Origin: Alteromonas portus
GTDB lineage: Bacteria; Pseudomonadota; Gammaproteobacteria; Enterobacterales; Alteromonadaceae
Length of the DNA: 64,000 nt
Direction of reading: 5' to 3'
NCBI RefSeq assembly: GCF_005117025.1
Contig: NZ_SWCO01000008.1
Span: forward strand, 62,001-126,000
Shown in pieces: positions 46,014-55,275 of the stretch. A model generated the notes under the pieces. It was not told the DNA's origin. It saw only the letters and a list, made by a program, of their open reading frames with translations, and made no database searches. The number at the start of each line of letters is the position of its first letter. The first letter of the stretch is position 1. A program made the translations under genes and the position numbers.

Positions 46014-47189
46014 ATGAGTAACGAACGGGAATTTGATGTAGTTATTTTCGGTGCCACTGGTTTTACGGGCAAACTAGTGGCTGAGTATTTTCAGGCGCAA
46101 TATGGCAATGACAGCAATGTTAAATGGGCAGTAGCAGGTCGCAACGAAGCTAAACTTAATGATGTAAAACAAGAACTAGGCATTAGCGACAGCGTTACTA
46201 GCATCGTAGCCGACGGTGATGATGGCGAGGCACTTGACGCAATGACAAAGCGCACAGCCGTTGTACTGACTACCGTAGGACCATACCAAATTTACGGCGA
46301 AAAGTTACTATCAGCGTGTGTTGATAATGGTACAGGCTATACAGATTTATGTGGTGAACCGGCGTGGATGCACCAAATGATCAACAAGTACGAAGCAAAA
46401 GCTAAGGAAACGGGTGCCAACATTGTGTTTTCTTGCGGCTTCGACTCTGTGCCATTCGATTTAGGTGTTCACTACTTACAAGAACATGCTAAAAAGCAAA
46501 CCGGCGAAGTAATCGAATATGTAAAAGGTCGAGTACGCAAAATGCAGGGCACGTTCTCTGGAGGTACGGCTGCTAGTTTGAAAGCGACAATGGCTGCAGC
46601 GCACAAAGACAAATCAGTAATGGCTGCGCTTATCAACCCTCTCTCGCTAACCGACGGTTCGACTAACCAACCACAGCCAGATGGCAACAAACCCTATTTT
46701 GACGAACAGTTAGGTACGTGGGTAGCGCCATTTATCATGGCTGCTATCAATACCAAGAATGTTCACCGCTCTAATTACCTAGCAGGCTACGCTTACGGTA
46801 AGAACTTTCAGTACGATGAAATGATGATGACGGGGCCTGGCGAAAAAGGTGAAGCCATGGCAAACCACGTAGCTAAAGATAAGTCTCTGGCTAGCGATGA
46901 TGGCCCTAAGCCTGGGGAAGGCCCAAGCAAGGAAGAGCGCGAGAACGGTTTTTACGATGTAATGTTTGTAGGCACAGCCAAAAATGGCGATATGCTAGCC
47001 GTATCGGTTAAAGGCGATAAAGACCCTGGCTATGGCTCTACCAGCAAGATGATTTCAGAATCGGCGCTTTGCTTGTGTAAAGACGTAAACCTATCGGGCG
47101 GCTTTTTTACACCAGCAGCAGCCTTAGGCGATAAGTTAATTAGCCGCCTTGAAGAAAAAGCAGGCTTAACGTTTGCTATCGAAAAGTAG
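46014..47189 (+). CDS. Saccharopine dehydrogenase-like oxidoreductase
   Basis: 391 residues from ATG 46014 (MSNEREFDVVIFGATGFTG), with AGGA 7 nt upstream; an in-frame start at 45948 is less likely. The N-terminal Rossmann motif GATGFTGKLVAEYF and LTTVGPYQIYGEKLLSACVDNGTGYTDLCGEPAW match the saccharopine dehydrogenase NADP-binding family. Relatives include trans-acting enoyl reductases and mammalian SCCPDH, so a lipid substrate is possible. A terminator follows at once. Confidence 0.88.
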   Translation: MSNEREFDVVIFGATGFTGKLVAEYFQAQYGNDSNVKWAVAGRNEAKLNDVKQELGISDSVTSIVADGDDGEALDAMTKRTAVVLTTVGPYQIYGEKLLSACVDNGTGYTDLCGEPAWMHQMINKYEAKAKETGANIVFSCGFDSVPFDLGVHYLQEHAKKQTGEVIEYVKGRVRKMQGTFSGGTAASLKATMAAAHKDKSVMAALINPLSLTDGSTNQPQPDGNKPYFDEQLGTWVAPFIMAAINTKNVHRSNYLAGYAYGKNFQYDEMMMTGPGEKGEAMANHVAKDKSLASDDGPKPGEGPSKEERENGFYDVMFVGTAKNGDMLAVSVKGDKDPGYGSTSKMISESALCLCKDVNLSGGFFTPAAALGDKLISRLEEKAGLTFAIEK

Positions 47190-47220
47190 CGTGCATTTTC
47201 GCACAACTAATTTGAAAAAA

Positions 47221-47243
47221 GCTGAACACAAATAGTGTTCAGC
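47221..47243 (+). terminator. Rho-independent terminator
   Basis: GCTGAACAC-AAATA-GTGTTCAGC, a perfect 9-bp stem with a 5-nt loop, is followed by CTTTTCTTTC on the plus strand and has a T run on the minus strand. It ends both the saccharopine-dehydrogenase-like gene and the convergent aminotransferase gene. Confidence 0.85.
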
Positions 47244-47278
47244 CTTTTCTTTCTGCGCTAGGTGTTATTATTGTTTTT

Positions 47279-48460
47279 CTAAGCAAGTACTGCTTTTAAT
47301 GCTTTAACACAGGCATCGGTTTCTGCAGGCGTCCCCACACTTATTCGCGACCATGAATCGTAACCTGGCCAAGTGCGCCCTACTACCTTTATACCTTGGG
47401 CTTTCATTTTTTCTGCGAACTTGTCGTGCGGCATGCCCGTATCCATGTAAATGAAATTCCCTTGTGGATTCGGCGCATATGGCTGCTTTAATTCTTTGGC
47501 AACTTTTACTAACTTGTCACGTTCAGTCTTAATCCGTGAACGCATAGTGTTTAGATTCGCGTGGTCATCCATACTTGCCATACCTGCAACGAGTGCCAAG
47601 TAGTTTACGCCCCCCATTCGCAGCATACCGCCCATGGTTTTCGCTTGCTCAGCTGGCATAATGGCGTAACCTAAACGCTGGCCTGCCATGGCGTGAATTT
47701 TCGAGAATGTGCGGCAAATTACTACATTATGCCCTTCTGCTACTAGCTTCGACTGCACGTTAGCCGGGTAAGCATCTGACATTTCAATGTAGGCTTCATC
47801 AATAAAGACTTGCGCTTTCTTCGATACGCGTTTTGCAAACGCGGTAAGTTTAGCCGCATCTACCATGCTGCCCGTTGGATTGTTTGGATTACATACATAA
47901 ACGGCGGTTGTATCTTCAGTTACTGCCGCTTCAATGGCGTCTAGGTCGAAAGTCATGTCATTAGCAAGGGGCACGTAAGTCACATCTGCGCCCATAAATT
48001 CAGCGCCTCGCGGTACACCTTCATAGGTTGCCATAGACGTTACTAGCTTATTACCATTTTTCGTGATCCAGTCGGCATAGCCAAAAAGAATTGGTGAAGA
48101 ACCGTTTGTGATAACGATTTGGTCAGCAGATACGCCTTCTTGCTTAGCAATTTTTTGCGCCAACACTTCAACCGTAGCGTCGGTATAACGCGCTAGGTTC
48201 AAAAGCTCGCTTTGCATTGCCTTAGCGGCCTTTTTCGAAGGTCCAAAGGCGTTTTCATTTGACGATAAGCGAATAAGACCATCGTTCACGTTAGGTGTAG
48301 CCGACGGAAAATGTTCGGTGGGCATTCCCGCCGCATGCAGGTCGCCCATAATACTGTCGACACTCGTCGTCAGGGCCACTGCACCAGCCCCTAACCCCAC
48401 TGATTTTAACCAATTTCGACGTGAAGAATTTATCGTGGTTTGTTGTACATTTTTATTCAT
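47279..48460 (-). CDS. Tat-exported HisC-like aminotransferase
   Basis: 393 residues. The N-terminus is a twin-arginine signal (SSRRNWLKSVGLGAGAVAL), ending before the aminotransferase fold. The PLP enzyme has SSNENAFGPS, NPNNPTGSMVD, FIDEAYIEMSD and the lysine in CRTFSKIHAMAGQRLGYAI. It is closest to histidinol-phosphate aminotransferases (class II/HisC branch). A folded PLP enzyme in the periplasm is rare, though a Tat-signal HisC-like family is annotated in related bacteria. The substrate is unknown; an amino acid or D-amino acid conversion outside the cytosol is possible. Confidence 0.88.
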   Translation of the reverse strand: MNKNVQQTTINSSRRNWLKSVGLGAGAVALTTSVDSIMGDLHAAGMPTEHFPSATPNVNDGLIRLSSNENAFGPSKKAAKAMQSELLNLARYTDATVEVLAQKIAKQEGVSADQIVITNGSSPILFGYADWITKNGNKLVTSMATYEGVPRGAEFMGADVTYVPLANDMTFDLDAIEAAVTEDTTAVYVCNPNNPTGSMVDAAKLTAFAKRVSKKAQVFIDEAYIEMSDAYPANVQSKLVAEGHNVVICRTFSKIHAMAGQRLGYAIMPAEQAKTMGGMLRMGGVNYLALVAGMASMDDHANLNTMRSRIKTERDKLVKVAKELKQPYAPNPQGNFIYMDTGMPHDKFAEKMKAQGIKVVGRTWPGYDSWSRISVGTPAETDACVKALKAVLA

Positions 48461-48759
48461 ATTTCGCTCAGCCTTCCATCTACAATGTCTTTAGACTAAA
48501 GGCTTGGTTTTGAACGCGCAATAGCCTAAAAATGCTAAACCATTGACACAATTGCACTTTTTCTGTGCATAAAACGCACTAAAATTGACAATGTAAGTAG
48601 TTTTAACGTGTTAAGCGGTTACATTGCGGTGCAGCGCTTTTATTAGCATTTAAGCGTTTGCGATGAATGACATTTTTTCTCGGATTTAGCAGAGTATATT
48701 TTAAAGCGTGTTATTACACGCTTTAAAATATGGACTTACACAAACTGTGCTAAGTCAGT
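48461..48759. other. Intergenic region with a palindrome
   Basis: 299 bp between the Tat aminotransferase and the PEP-CTERM gene, AT-rich, with the 48696-48731 hairpin. No small ORF or known RNA is seen. Confidence 0.4.
48696..48731 (-). terminator. Likely terminator of the PEP-CTERM gene
   Basis: ATATTTTAAAGCGTG pairs perfectly over 15 bp with CACGCTTTAAAATAT, with a 6-nt loop. It lies 29 bp past the stop at 48760. The stem is AT-rich and lacks a clean T-tract, so it might also act as a protein-binding site. Confidence 0.55.
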
Positions 48760-49521
48760 CTAACTAGCGCGTCTAGCTCTTGAAAAAGCTATAAGCGATA
48801 ACAAAAAAACACCAAATGATGTTGGTTCTGAAACTTGAGTAACTGAAAGTTGTGCGTTTCGGCCGATATCATAAGCTTCGTCATTAGCTTTGATATACCA
48901 AGTTCCGTCGTCGAAAAATTCCAAATCGAACGTAATCAATTTCAAAAGAGCTTCTTGACCTGAATTGACTAAAGTACTCATCTTGATATATTCGCCGGTC
49001 AAGGGGTCCACAGGAACATAAGTATCGAAAGATATTGATAAGAAGTAACTTTCTAGGTCTCCCGTAATTTTGCCTACAACGCTTAAATTTTCGCCGAATT
49101 CAGCATAGTAGCCCTCTGGAGAAACCGTGCCAGTTACTGTTGTGAGAAACTCAGTCCGTTCAATAGTACTAAATATATCGTCAGAGTTATCAATCCAAGC
49201 ATCCTCGGAAGAATAACCCGCGTTATATATAATTAGATTGTCCACATGGTTCGATGGACCATCGTACTGAAATGAATAAAGATTAGACGAATTAAAACGA
49301 TAGTCTTCTCCATAAGTAAAACCATCAACAACAATGTTACCTGATACATTTATTGCATTTAAAAAGCTATCGTCTCCTTTTGTGCCTAAACAATCAGAAC
49401 AACTTCCAGTCCAACTAATTATGGTTCTGTTTTGAGCACTGGTCTCGAATATTATGCCGGCCGACGCTGATGAAGCCGCCACCATTAAGGCTGCCGAGAA
49501 ACAAGCATTTCTTAAGTACAT
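48760..49521 (-). CDS. PEP-CTERM anchored exported protein
   Basis: 253 residues. The signal peptide (residues 1-21, ending SSASAG) is followed by a beta-rich body with one CSDC motif near residue 40. The end carries a sorting signal: SEPTSFGVFLLSLIAFSRARRAS, in which the PEP motif reads SEP, followed by a hydrophobic helix and a basic cluster. Such proteins are processed by an exosortase, which is not in the window, and are often linked to exopolysaccharide biofilms. The body has no family I recognise. Confidence 0.82.
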   Translation of the reverse strand: MYLRNACFSAALMVAASSASAGIIFETSAQNRTIISWTGSCSDCLGTKGDDSFLNAINVSGNIVVDGFTYGEDYRFNSSNLYSFQYDGPSNHVDNLIIYNAGYSSEDAWIDNSDDIFSTIERTEFLTTVTGTVSPEGYYAEFGENLSVVGKITGDLESYFLSISFDTYVPVDPLTGEYIKMSTLVNSGQEALLKLITFDLEFFDDGTWYIKANDEAYDIGRNAQLSVTQVSEPTSFGVFLLSLIAFSRARRAS

Positions 49522-49859
49522 CTTAATTCCTTTTATTAATTATTATGATTTCCGAATATATAAGAAAATCCTAAATAAGCAAAAACTAAACCACTTATTA
49601 TTTTCATTAAATTCAGTTAGTTAAAATAAACATTTATAATATCGTAAATTTTCTCGACACTTTATTACGACTCTAGGATTACACAGCTATTAGATTGCAG
49701 AAGTGCAATCAGCGAAAAGTAAAACGCTGCAAATATGCAAAATTTTAATCAAGAAAAGTTTAAAATTTGATACCTAAAAAATAGCCATACTAATAATTAA
49801 ACTTTTATCCAACCGGTCTAGTAAAAACTTTTGAGTTCACGATAAGCAGGAGTTTTAAA
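49522..49859. other. AT-rich intergenic region
   Basis: 338 bp upstream of the PEP-CTERM gene and the Rho_N-type gene, which are divergent. It holds a weak dyad ATTGCAGAAGTGCAAT near 49693 and long A/T runs, as in promoter regions. I see no gene in it. Confidence 0.4.
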
Positions 49860-50123
49860 ATGGCTAAGGACCACGGTAACCAAATAAAAAATGACGATAC
49901 CTATGAAGCCCTTCGCGACGAAGGCTATAGCAAAGAAAAGTCAGCGCGCATTGCCAATGCACAAGCTAATAGTAAACAAACTCCGTCAAAAGATGGCGGA
50001 AAAGCCAATAGATATGAAGATCGCACTAAAGACGAGCTCTATCAAAAAGCCAAAGAAGTGGGCATTGACGGGCGTTCAAACATGAGTAAAGACGAGTTAA
50101 TTGATGCGCTGCGTAATCACTGA
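49860..50123 (+). CDS. Small Rho_N-domain protein
   Basis: 87 residues, hydrophilic. The N-terminal half (DTYEALRDEGYSKEKSARIANA) is of the type found in small proteins annotated DUF7218. The C-terminal part (RTKDELYQKAKEVGIDGRSNMSKDELIDALRNH) is a Rho termination factor N-terminal-like SAP-type helix pair, a nucleic-acid binding fold. It is cytosolic and probably binds DNA or RNA. It has a plausible Shine-Dalgarno AGGAG at about 49848. Its role is unknown. Confidence 0.83.
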   Translation: MAKDHGNQIKNDDTYEALRDEGYSKEKSARIANAQANSKQTPSKDGGKANRYEDRTKDELYQKAKEVGIDGRSNMSKDELIDALRNH

Positions 50124-50310
50124 GGGGGCTTTGGCCGTCACTACACAGCGTTGAAGGAACGCATATACGGCCATTATTAAGTGTCAGCGCACAATTATTA
50201 TTGATCTCTGGTTAAAAGTCCGAAGGATTGGTCGAACTTTCAGGGTTTGCGAAAGTATCTGTGGAACGAAATTCGGCAGATACAAAAAAATGAACAGCAT
50301 AAGTTCGCAA

Positions 50311-50883
50311 CTATTGCGACTTCCACTCTTCATATTCAAGCTGGGCTTTGCGCATATTTATCAGCAGTTTAGTCAGTTCAGGGTCTTTTTTAATGACAGT
50401 TTCCATATAAGCAAAAGATTCATTTCTGTCGCTAACCGTTAAGTCTTCGATATCTTTCATGGTTGGTGTAGGCATGTTCTGTCTAAGCGCCTGCTGAGTT
50501 TCCTTGTACATCCGATCAAGCGCATACTGGGGGTAGCAGACAGTCTTCTTAATTCGGCTGTTTACGGATGACTCTTTTCTACATCTTACTTTGAACTTTT
50601 TGTTGTCTGCTAATGCGTTAAATCGTCTGTAAAAATCCAGCTCCGTTCGCTGGATTTTACGTAGGAAAAAACCACTATTTTTATTAACTTTACCTTTTAC
50701 CTCAACGACTTCTATATCTTTAGGTTCAACAAATTCTTCTTTGTTGTTAGTTTGCGGTGTAGCGTTAGCCAAACCACAAATGAATACCCCTGAAGCCAGA
50801 AGTAATGAAAAGCGTAAGGGCGAAACGAAATTGATGTGTTTTATGAGATTCACAGGCTGCCTCCTTGCCGTCCTATAAGACAA
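50311..50883 (-). CDS. Exported protein of unknown function
   Basis: 190 residues with a signal peptide whose hydrophobic core lies at about residues 24-40 (ending LANATPQ). The mature part has charged helices, a CRKESS..CYPQY pair of cysteines and the helix LTKLLINMRKAQLEYEEW at the C-terminus. No family is recognised. The protein appears adapted to the periplasm. It has no obvious operon partner. Confidence 0.7.
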   Translation of the reverse strand: MSYRTARRQPVNLIKHINFVSPLRFSLLLASGVFICGLANATPQTNNKEEFVEPKDIEVVEVKGKVNKNSGFFLRKIQRTELDFYRRFNALADNKKFKVRCRKESSVNSRIKKTVCYPQYALDRMYKETQQALRQNMPTPTMKDIEDLTVSDRNESFAYMETVIKKDPELTKLLINMRKAQLEYEEWKSQ

Positions 50884-51243
50884 AAATAAAAATAGTAGAC
50901 TTGATAACTTCTAGTGTTAAGTAACTAATAGGTAGTATTAAGTTGCTAATAAAGTAAGTCAAGGCATCTACTTTATACAATGTAAGTATTTGTTAACCGA
51001 ATGCGTTTCTTTTCAGCTTTGTTTACCTCTAGAGGCTTCAACTAATACTTCTCAAATGGCTTAAAGGTGACAGAGTACGTCGCTTTAACAAATAAAGGCT
51101 AACGCGCATTACCACAAGCTTTGCCATTTAAATTCCTAGTCTACGCCGCAATAAATGCGCTTTAATGTAAAGTTGTTGGCTAATAGATATACCGTGTTTT
51201 ACTAAACGCAGTTTCAAAGAAGCATTAGGTTTAATGCACACGC
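50884..51243. other. Intergenic region with a weak inverted repeat
   Basis: 360 bp, with GCGCATT at 51104-51110 and its inverse AATGCGC at 51154-51160. A weak attC-like arrangement was considered and rejected. Nothing else is seen. Confidence 0.4.
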
Positions 51244-52113
51244 CTATCGTTTGAACGGCATTGCAAAAAGTGCTTTGTAACTGGGTTGAACATCATCAAT
51301 ACCAGTATCTTTGGTATCTGCGTCTTTGAACGTGCCAAATAAACGATCCCACACAATGCATACGCAGCCATAGTTAGTGTTGCTTTCACTGAACACTTGA
51401 GAGTGATGATGAATATGGTAACGATTAGTTGTGAAGAACCAGCCAACCACCGCTGAGTTTAAATTCAAGTTGCTATGTGCCAGGACGGCTGTTATTGCTG
51501 TTAATGAAACAAATGCAGCACCAACTACCTCTCCACCTAAAAGAAAGCCCACAATAGCTCTAGGAAAGATAAGGAAAAACCCTTCTAGAGGATGGTTTGC
51601 AACTGCATTTAAGCTGCTTAGTTTTTTAAACGCATGGTGCGCGCTGTGACCTGAAAGCCTCCACAGCCATCCCCATCGGTGAGACGCCCTATGATACCAA
51701 TAGTTAACAAACTCTAGTGCAGAAAAGATAAGCAATACTTGTAAGACTACGGGCCATTGCGAAGGCCAAATGTTTAAATGCCACGCTTCGCTTAAATTCG
51801 CCATCCACTTGAAAAGTGATGCTTCATACAGCGTTTCTATCATCGCATATGCTGCCCCGGCAAGGATCACAAATACCAAAAGTGCAGCAGTTTCACCCGC
51901 GCTTTTTCGCCATTCAGGGCGCGCTGGAATAGTAATTTCAAAAAGTGTAATAATACAAAATGCTACAGTGACAAATAAAATATGCGTATCAAGGGAGGCG
52001 TCAATATGTGCCAAGTAAAGAGAAGCGACTATTAAAATAGGCTGTAACGACCAATAGACTATTTGACGCATTCCGTGCGTTAAAAATGTACTAAACCTAG
52101 TTTCAACACTCAT
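51244..52113 (-). CDS. Sterol desaturase/fatty acid hydroxylase family membrane protein
   Basis: 289 residues with about five membrane helices. The di-iron histidine boxes are HRASH, HSAHH and HIHHH (in HRASHRWGWLWRLSGHSAHHAFKKL and NRYHIHHHSQVFSESN). Such enzymes use oxygen to hydroxylate or desaturate lipid substrates in the inner membrane. The bacterial substrate is unknown. ATG 52113 opens the reading frame with MSVETRFSTFL. Confidence 0.9.
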   Translation of the reverse strand: MSVETRFSTFLTHGMRQIVYWSLQPILIVASLYLAHIDASLDTHILFVTVAFCIITLFEITIPARPEWRKSAGETAALLVFVILAGAAYAMIETLYEASLFKWMANLSEAWHLNIWPSQWPVVLQVLLIFSALEFVNYWYHRASHRWGWLWRLSGHSAHHAFKKLSSLNAVANHPLEGFFLIFPRAIVGFLLGGEVVGAAFVSLTAITAVLAHSNLNLNSAVVGWFFTTNRYHIHHHSQVFSESNTNYGCVCIVWDRLFGTFKDADTKDTGIDDVQPSYKALFAMPFKR

Positions 52114-52317
52114 ATCAATTCCTTTTTAGCATTCACTTCCATCTGTGAAATTTGTTGTGTGCACTTGCGTCACACACCGCTCTAAGTTATCGCACCTTAC
52201 TAGAATAAATTTGATTAATAAACGAGCGACATGGTTTAAGTTGTTACAATTTGCTACCTTCTTGTTTCTAAATGAAAAACGATCCGAGTTTGTCAATTAA
52301 CGCATAAAGGTTGCACT

Positions 52318-52896
52318 GTGAAACACCAAGAGCGAGATAAAGTTGAAATTGTCCCCTATAAAAAAGCGTGGCGTGAGCAGTTTCAAATTGCTAAGCGCTG
52401 CTTATTATCTGCGCTAGGCGATATTTGCATTTGTATTGACCACATTGGCTCTACTTCTATTCCTAACATGCCAGCTAAAGACCGAATTGATATTCAAATT
52501 GGAGTTAGTGAAATATCTCCTGCTATTTGCGACACGATAAACCAGCGAATAAGTAAATTAAACTTGCCTAACGCTCACCTGAGCCAAGATCATTTACCGC
52601 CTAACGAATCATGCCTTGCGGACTGGCGTAAAATTTACCTGCAAGGGGTCACAGAACAATGGTCGTTTAAAGCGAATATTCATATACGAAAAGTAGGTGC
52701 AAAAAACTTTAACTATGCTCTTCTATTCAGAGATTATCTTAGCATTGATGACGATACCGCAAAGGCTTACGCGTTCTTCAAGCAAACCCTTGCCTCCCAA
52801 ATTCCAGACGATAGAGACTTATATTCACAACTGAAAGATCCGGTCTGTGACCTAATTATGATTAGTGCTAGGCGTTGGGAGGATAAAACGATGTAA
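52318..52896 (+). CDS. GrpB/DUF (UPF0157) family protein
   Basis: 192 residues from GTG 52318. It opens with EIVPYKKAWREQFQIAKRCLLSALG and has CIDHIGSTSIPNMPAKDRIDIQIGV, the hallmark of the GrpB (UPF0157) nucleotidyltransferase-like fold. The Asp pair in DRIDIQIGV matches the metal-binding strand of this superfamily. Relatives are sometimes fused to dephospho-CoA kinase. The function of stand-alone GrpB proteins is not settled. It precedes mesX by 154 bp. Confidence 0.88.
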   Translation: MKHQERDKVEIVPYKKAWREQFQIAKRCLLSALGDICICIDHIGSTSIPNMPAKDRIDIQIGVSEISPAICDTINQRISKLNLPNAHLSQDHLPPNESCLADWRKIYLQGVTEQWSFKANIHIRKVGAKNFNYALLFRDYLSIDDDTAKAYAFFKQTLASQIPDDRDLYSQLKDPVCDLIMISARRWEDKTM

Positions 52897-52922
52897 GCCC
52901 TCATTCCAAGCGCAAGATGACA

Positions 52923-52935
52923 TGAATTTATTTCA
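52923..52935. promoter_or_regulatory. MetR-like operator 1 before mesX
   Basis: TGAA-TTTAT-TTCA is a perfect match to the MetR consensus TGAA-N5-TTCA. It lies 116 bp before the mesX start. Confidence 0.6.
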
Positions 52936-52943
52936 TATAAAAA

Positions 52944-52956
52944 TGAAATTAAGTCA
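52944..52956. promoter_or_regulatory. MetR-like operator 2 before mesX
   Basis: TGAA-ATTAA-GTCA matches the MetR consensus at seven of eight half-site bases and begins 21 bp (two helical turns) after operator 1, as expected for paired LysR-family sites. Confidence 0.5.
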
Positions 52957-53050
52957 TTTTTATTCATGAATAAAACCACGTATAAATTAACCATAGCTTT
53001 TACAGCACTCACAGTACTCGGTTTAATTTTAGGAATAGAAGCGCACTCTC

Positions 53051-54040
53051 ATGAACAACAACGTTAGCACTGACTTTTCTTTTACTATTAACAGCGTTCA
53101 GTTTAATGAAGATTATCGCCCTTCAGATAACACGCGAATCACCACTAATTTTGCTAATTTAGCGCGAGGTGAGCGCCGAAAAGAGAACTTACGCGATGCG
53201 TTAAGTATGATTAACAATCGGTTCAACGCGTTAGCGAGCTGGGATAATGAGCGTGGCGATCGCTATGCCGTTGAATTAGAAATAGTATCGGTAGATATTG
53301 ATGTAGAGGGTAACGGCAAAACCTTCCCTACGATTGAGATTTTGCAAACTAACATTATCGATAAAAAAACGGGGAAGCGTACCCAAGGTATTGTGGGCAA
53401 TAACTTCTCGTCTTATGTTCGAGATTATGATTTTAGCGTTCGCCTTTCTAATCATAATCGTGGCCAATCATCGTTCAGCGTACCAAACGATTTTGGCGAT
53501 CTACACGGTAAATTGTTCCAGTATTTCGTTAACTCAGAAGCTTATAAAGCACATTTCTCAAAGCTCCCGGTTATTTGCTTAAGTGTTTCCGATAACAAAA
53601 CCTATCGCAGAACCGAAAACCAGCACCCTGTTTTAGGCGTTGAATATCAACCAAACGAGTCCTCGTTGACCGAGCAGTATTTCAAAAAGATGGGCTTAAA
53701 CGTTCGTTATTTTATGCCGCCTAACAGTGCCGCGCCTTTCGCGTTTTATTTCTTTGGCGACTTACTGAACGACTATACAAACTTAGAGCTTATAAGCACT
53801 ATCGCAACGATGGAAACGTTTCAGAAAATCTATCGCCCTGAAATCTATAACGCTAACGCACAAGCAGGTTTAAGTTACAAACCGAATTTAAAAAATAGCG
53901 ATCACTCGGTCACTCGCATTGTGTACGACCGCGACGAACGCAGTCACCTTGCCGTCGAGCAAGGCAAGTTTGTGGAAGAGAACTTTATTAAACCTTATCA
54001 ACATAAGCTGCAGCAATTTACAGCAAGTTACGCCAGTTAA
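53051..54040 (+). CDS. mesX: MesX (DUF1852), partner of methionine synthase MesD
   Basis: 329 residues of the DUF1852 family. Recognisable parts are FTINSVQFNEDYRPSDNTRITTNFANLARGERRKENLR at the start and YKPNLKNSDHSVTRIVYDRDERSHLAVEQGKFVEENFI at the end. Known biology: MesX is required for the folate-independent methionine synthase MesD in aerobic bacteria, although its chemistry is unclear. The gene stands directly before mesD with a 148-bp gap and behind two MetR-like sites. Confidence 0.92.
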   Translation: MNNNVSTDFSFTINSVQFNEDYRPSDNTRITTNFANLARGERRKENLRDALSMINNRFNALASWDNERGDRYAVELEIVSVDIDVEGNGKTFPTIEILQTNIIDKKTGKRTQGIVGNNFSSYVRDYDFSVRLSNHNRGQSSFSVPNDFGDLHGKLFQYFVNSEAYKAHFSKLPVICLSVSDNKTYRRTENQHPVLGVEYQPNESSLTEQYFKKMGLNVRYFMPPNSAAPFAFYFFGDLLNDYTNLELISTIATMETFQKIYRPEIYNANAQAGLSYKPNLKNSDHSVTRIVYDRDERSHLAVEQGKFVEENFIKPYQHKLQQFTASYAS

Positions 54041-54188
54041 ACGCTTCGGAACTGGTTGTTGGTCCCTTACTCTTTGTCAGCTGAAATCAACGGTTCGCTA
54101 AAAAAGTGAGCTTATAAATTTTGATGGGGCGCAACGGCCTGCCCCACAGCCATTCATATTAATTATTGACTTAAAGAAAACGAATCAC

Positions 54189-55229
54189 ATGAAAAAATTA
54201 CTTCCCACCTCTATCGCCGGCAGCCTACCAAAACCTTCATGGCTTGCAGAGCCTGAAACCCTGTGGTCGCCGTGGAAGCTAGAAGGCGAAGCATTAGAAG
54301 AAGGTAAAAAAGACGCCCTGCGCGTTACACTTCAGGAACAAACGATATCAGGCATTGATATTGTGTGCGACGGTGAGCAAACCCGTCAGCACTTTGTGAC
54401 TACCTTCATTGAGCACCTTGACGGTGTAGATTTCGAAAACCGTAAAACAGTACGAATTCGCAATCGTTACGACGCGAGCGTTCCCGTTGTAACCCAGGCG
54501 GTTACCCGACCTAAATCGGTATTCGTTGAAGATGCTAAATTTTTAAGAAGCCAAACTGATCAGCCTATTAAATGGGCGTTACCTGGCCCGATGACCATGG
54601 TCGATACCTTATACGACGACCATTATAAAAGCCGAGAAAAGCTCGCATGGGAATTTGCAAAGATTTTAAACCAAGAAGCGAAAGAACTAGAGGCTGCAGG
54701 CGTTGATATTATTCAATTTGATGAACCCTCATTTAACGTATTTTTTGATGAAGTAAACGAATGGGGAATTGCAGCATTAGAGCGCGCTATTGAAGGGTTA
54801 AAATGTGAAACAGCGGTACACATTTGCTACGGCTACGGCATTAAAGCCAATACCGATTGGAAGAAAACGCTAGGCTCAGAATGGCGTCAGTACGAAGAAA
54901 GCTTTCCTAAACTAGCGAAGTCGAGCATTGATATGGTGTCATTGGAGTGCCACAACTCCCATGTACCCATTGAACTAATATCCCTTCTTAAAGGCAAAAA
55001 AGTGATGGTAGGTGCTATTGATGTTGCAACTGACAGTATAGAAACACCAGAAGAAGTCGCTGCAACATTGCGTGAAGCGTTAAAATACGTGGATGCAGAC
55101 AAACTTTACCCTTGCACCAACTGCGGCATGGCGCCACTTTCACGAAGTGTTGCCCGTGGCAAGCTTGAAGCACTTAGCGCGGGAGCTGAAATAGTCAGGC
55201 AGGAACTAACACTGAAACGCTCTGCGTAA
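54189..55229 (+). CDS. mesD: Folate-independent methionine synthase MesD (MetE core family)
   Basis: 346 residues, matching a stand-alone MetE C-terminal catalytic barrel; MetE itself is about 750. It begins LPTSIAGSLPKPSWLAEPETLW and has DIVCDGEQTRQHFVTTF, IIQFDEPSFNVFF, and the zinc ligands in VHICYGYG, SLECHNSH and PCTNCGMAPL. It transfers a methyl group to homocysteine without the folate-binding domain and works with MesX. A possible weak hairpin is at 55276-55297 after the stop. Confidence 0.94.
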   Translation: MKKLLPTSIAGSLPKPSWLAEPETLWSPWKLEGEALEEGKKDALRVTLQEQTISGIDIVCDGEQTRQHFVTTFIEHLDGVDFENRKTVRIRNRYDASVPVVTQAVTRPKSVFVEDAKFLRSQTDQPIKWALPGPMTMVDTLYDDHYKSREKLAWEFAKILNQEAKELEAAGVDIIQFDEPSFNVFFDEVNEWGIAALERAIEGLKCETAVHICYGYGIKANTDWKKTLGSEWRQYEESFPKLAKSSIDMVSLECHNSHVPIELISLLKGKKVMVGAIDVATDSIETPEEVAATLREALKYVDADKLYPCTNCGMAPLSRSVARGKLEALSAGAEIVRQELTLKRSA

Positions 55230-55275
55230 CAATACTTTTTGCCACTTCTCGATTTCTACCATTCATAATAGAAAA

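Noticed and set aside
51098..51182. attC-like arrangement of GCGCATT/AATGCGC arms with GGCTAAC and GTTGGCT ends
   Set aside because: The outer core bases do not fit RYYYAAC/GTTRRRY; it is kept only as a weak inverted repeat.
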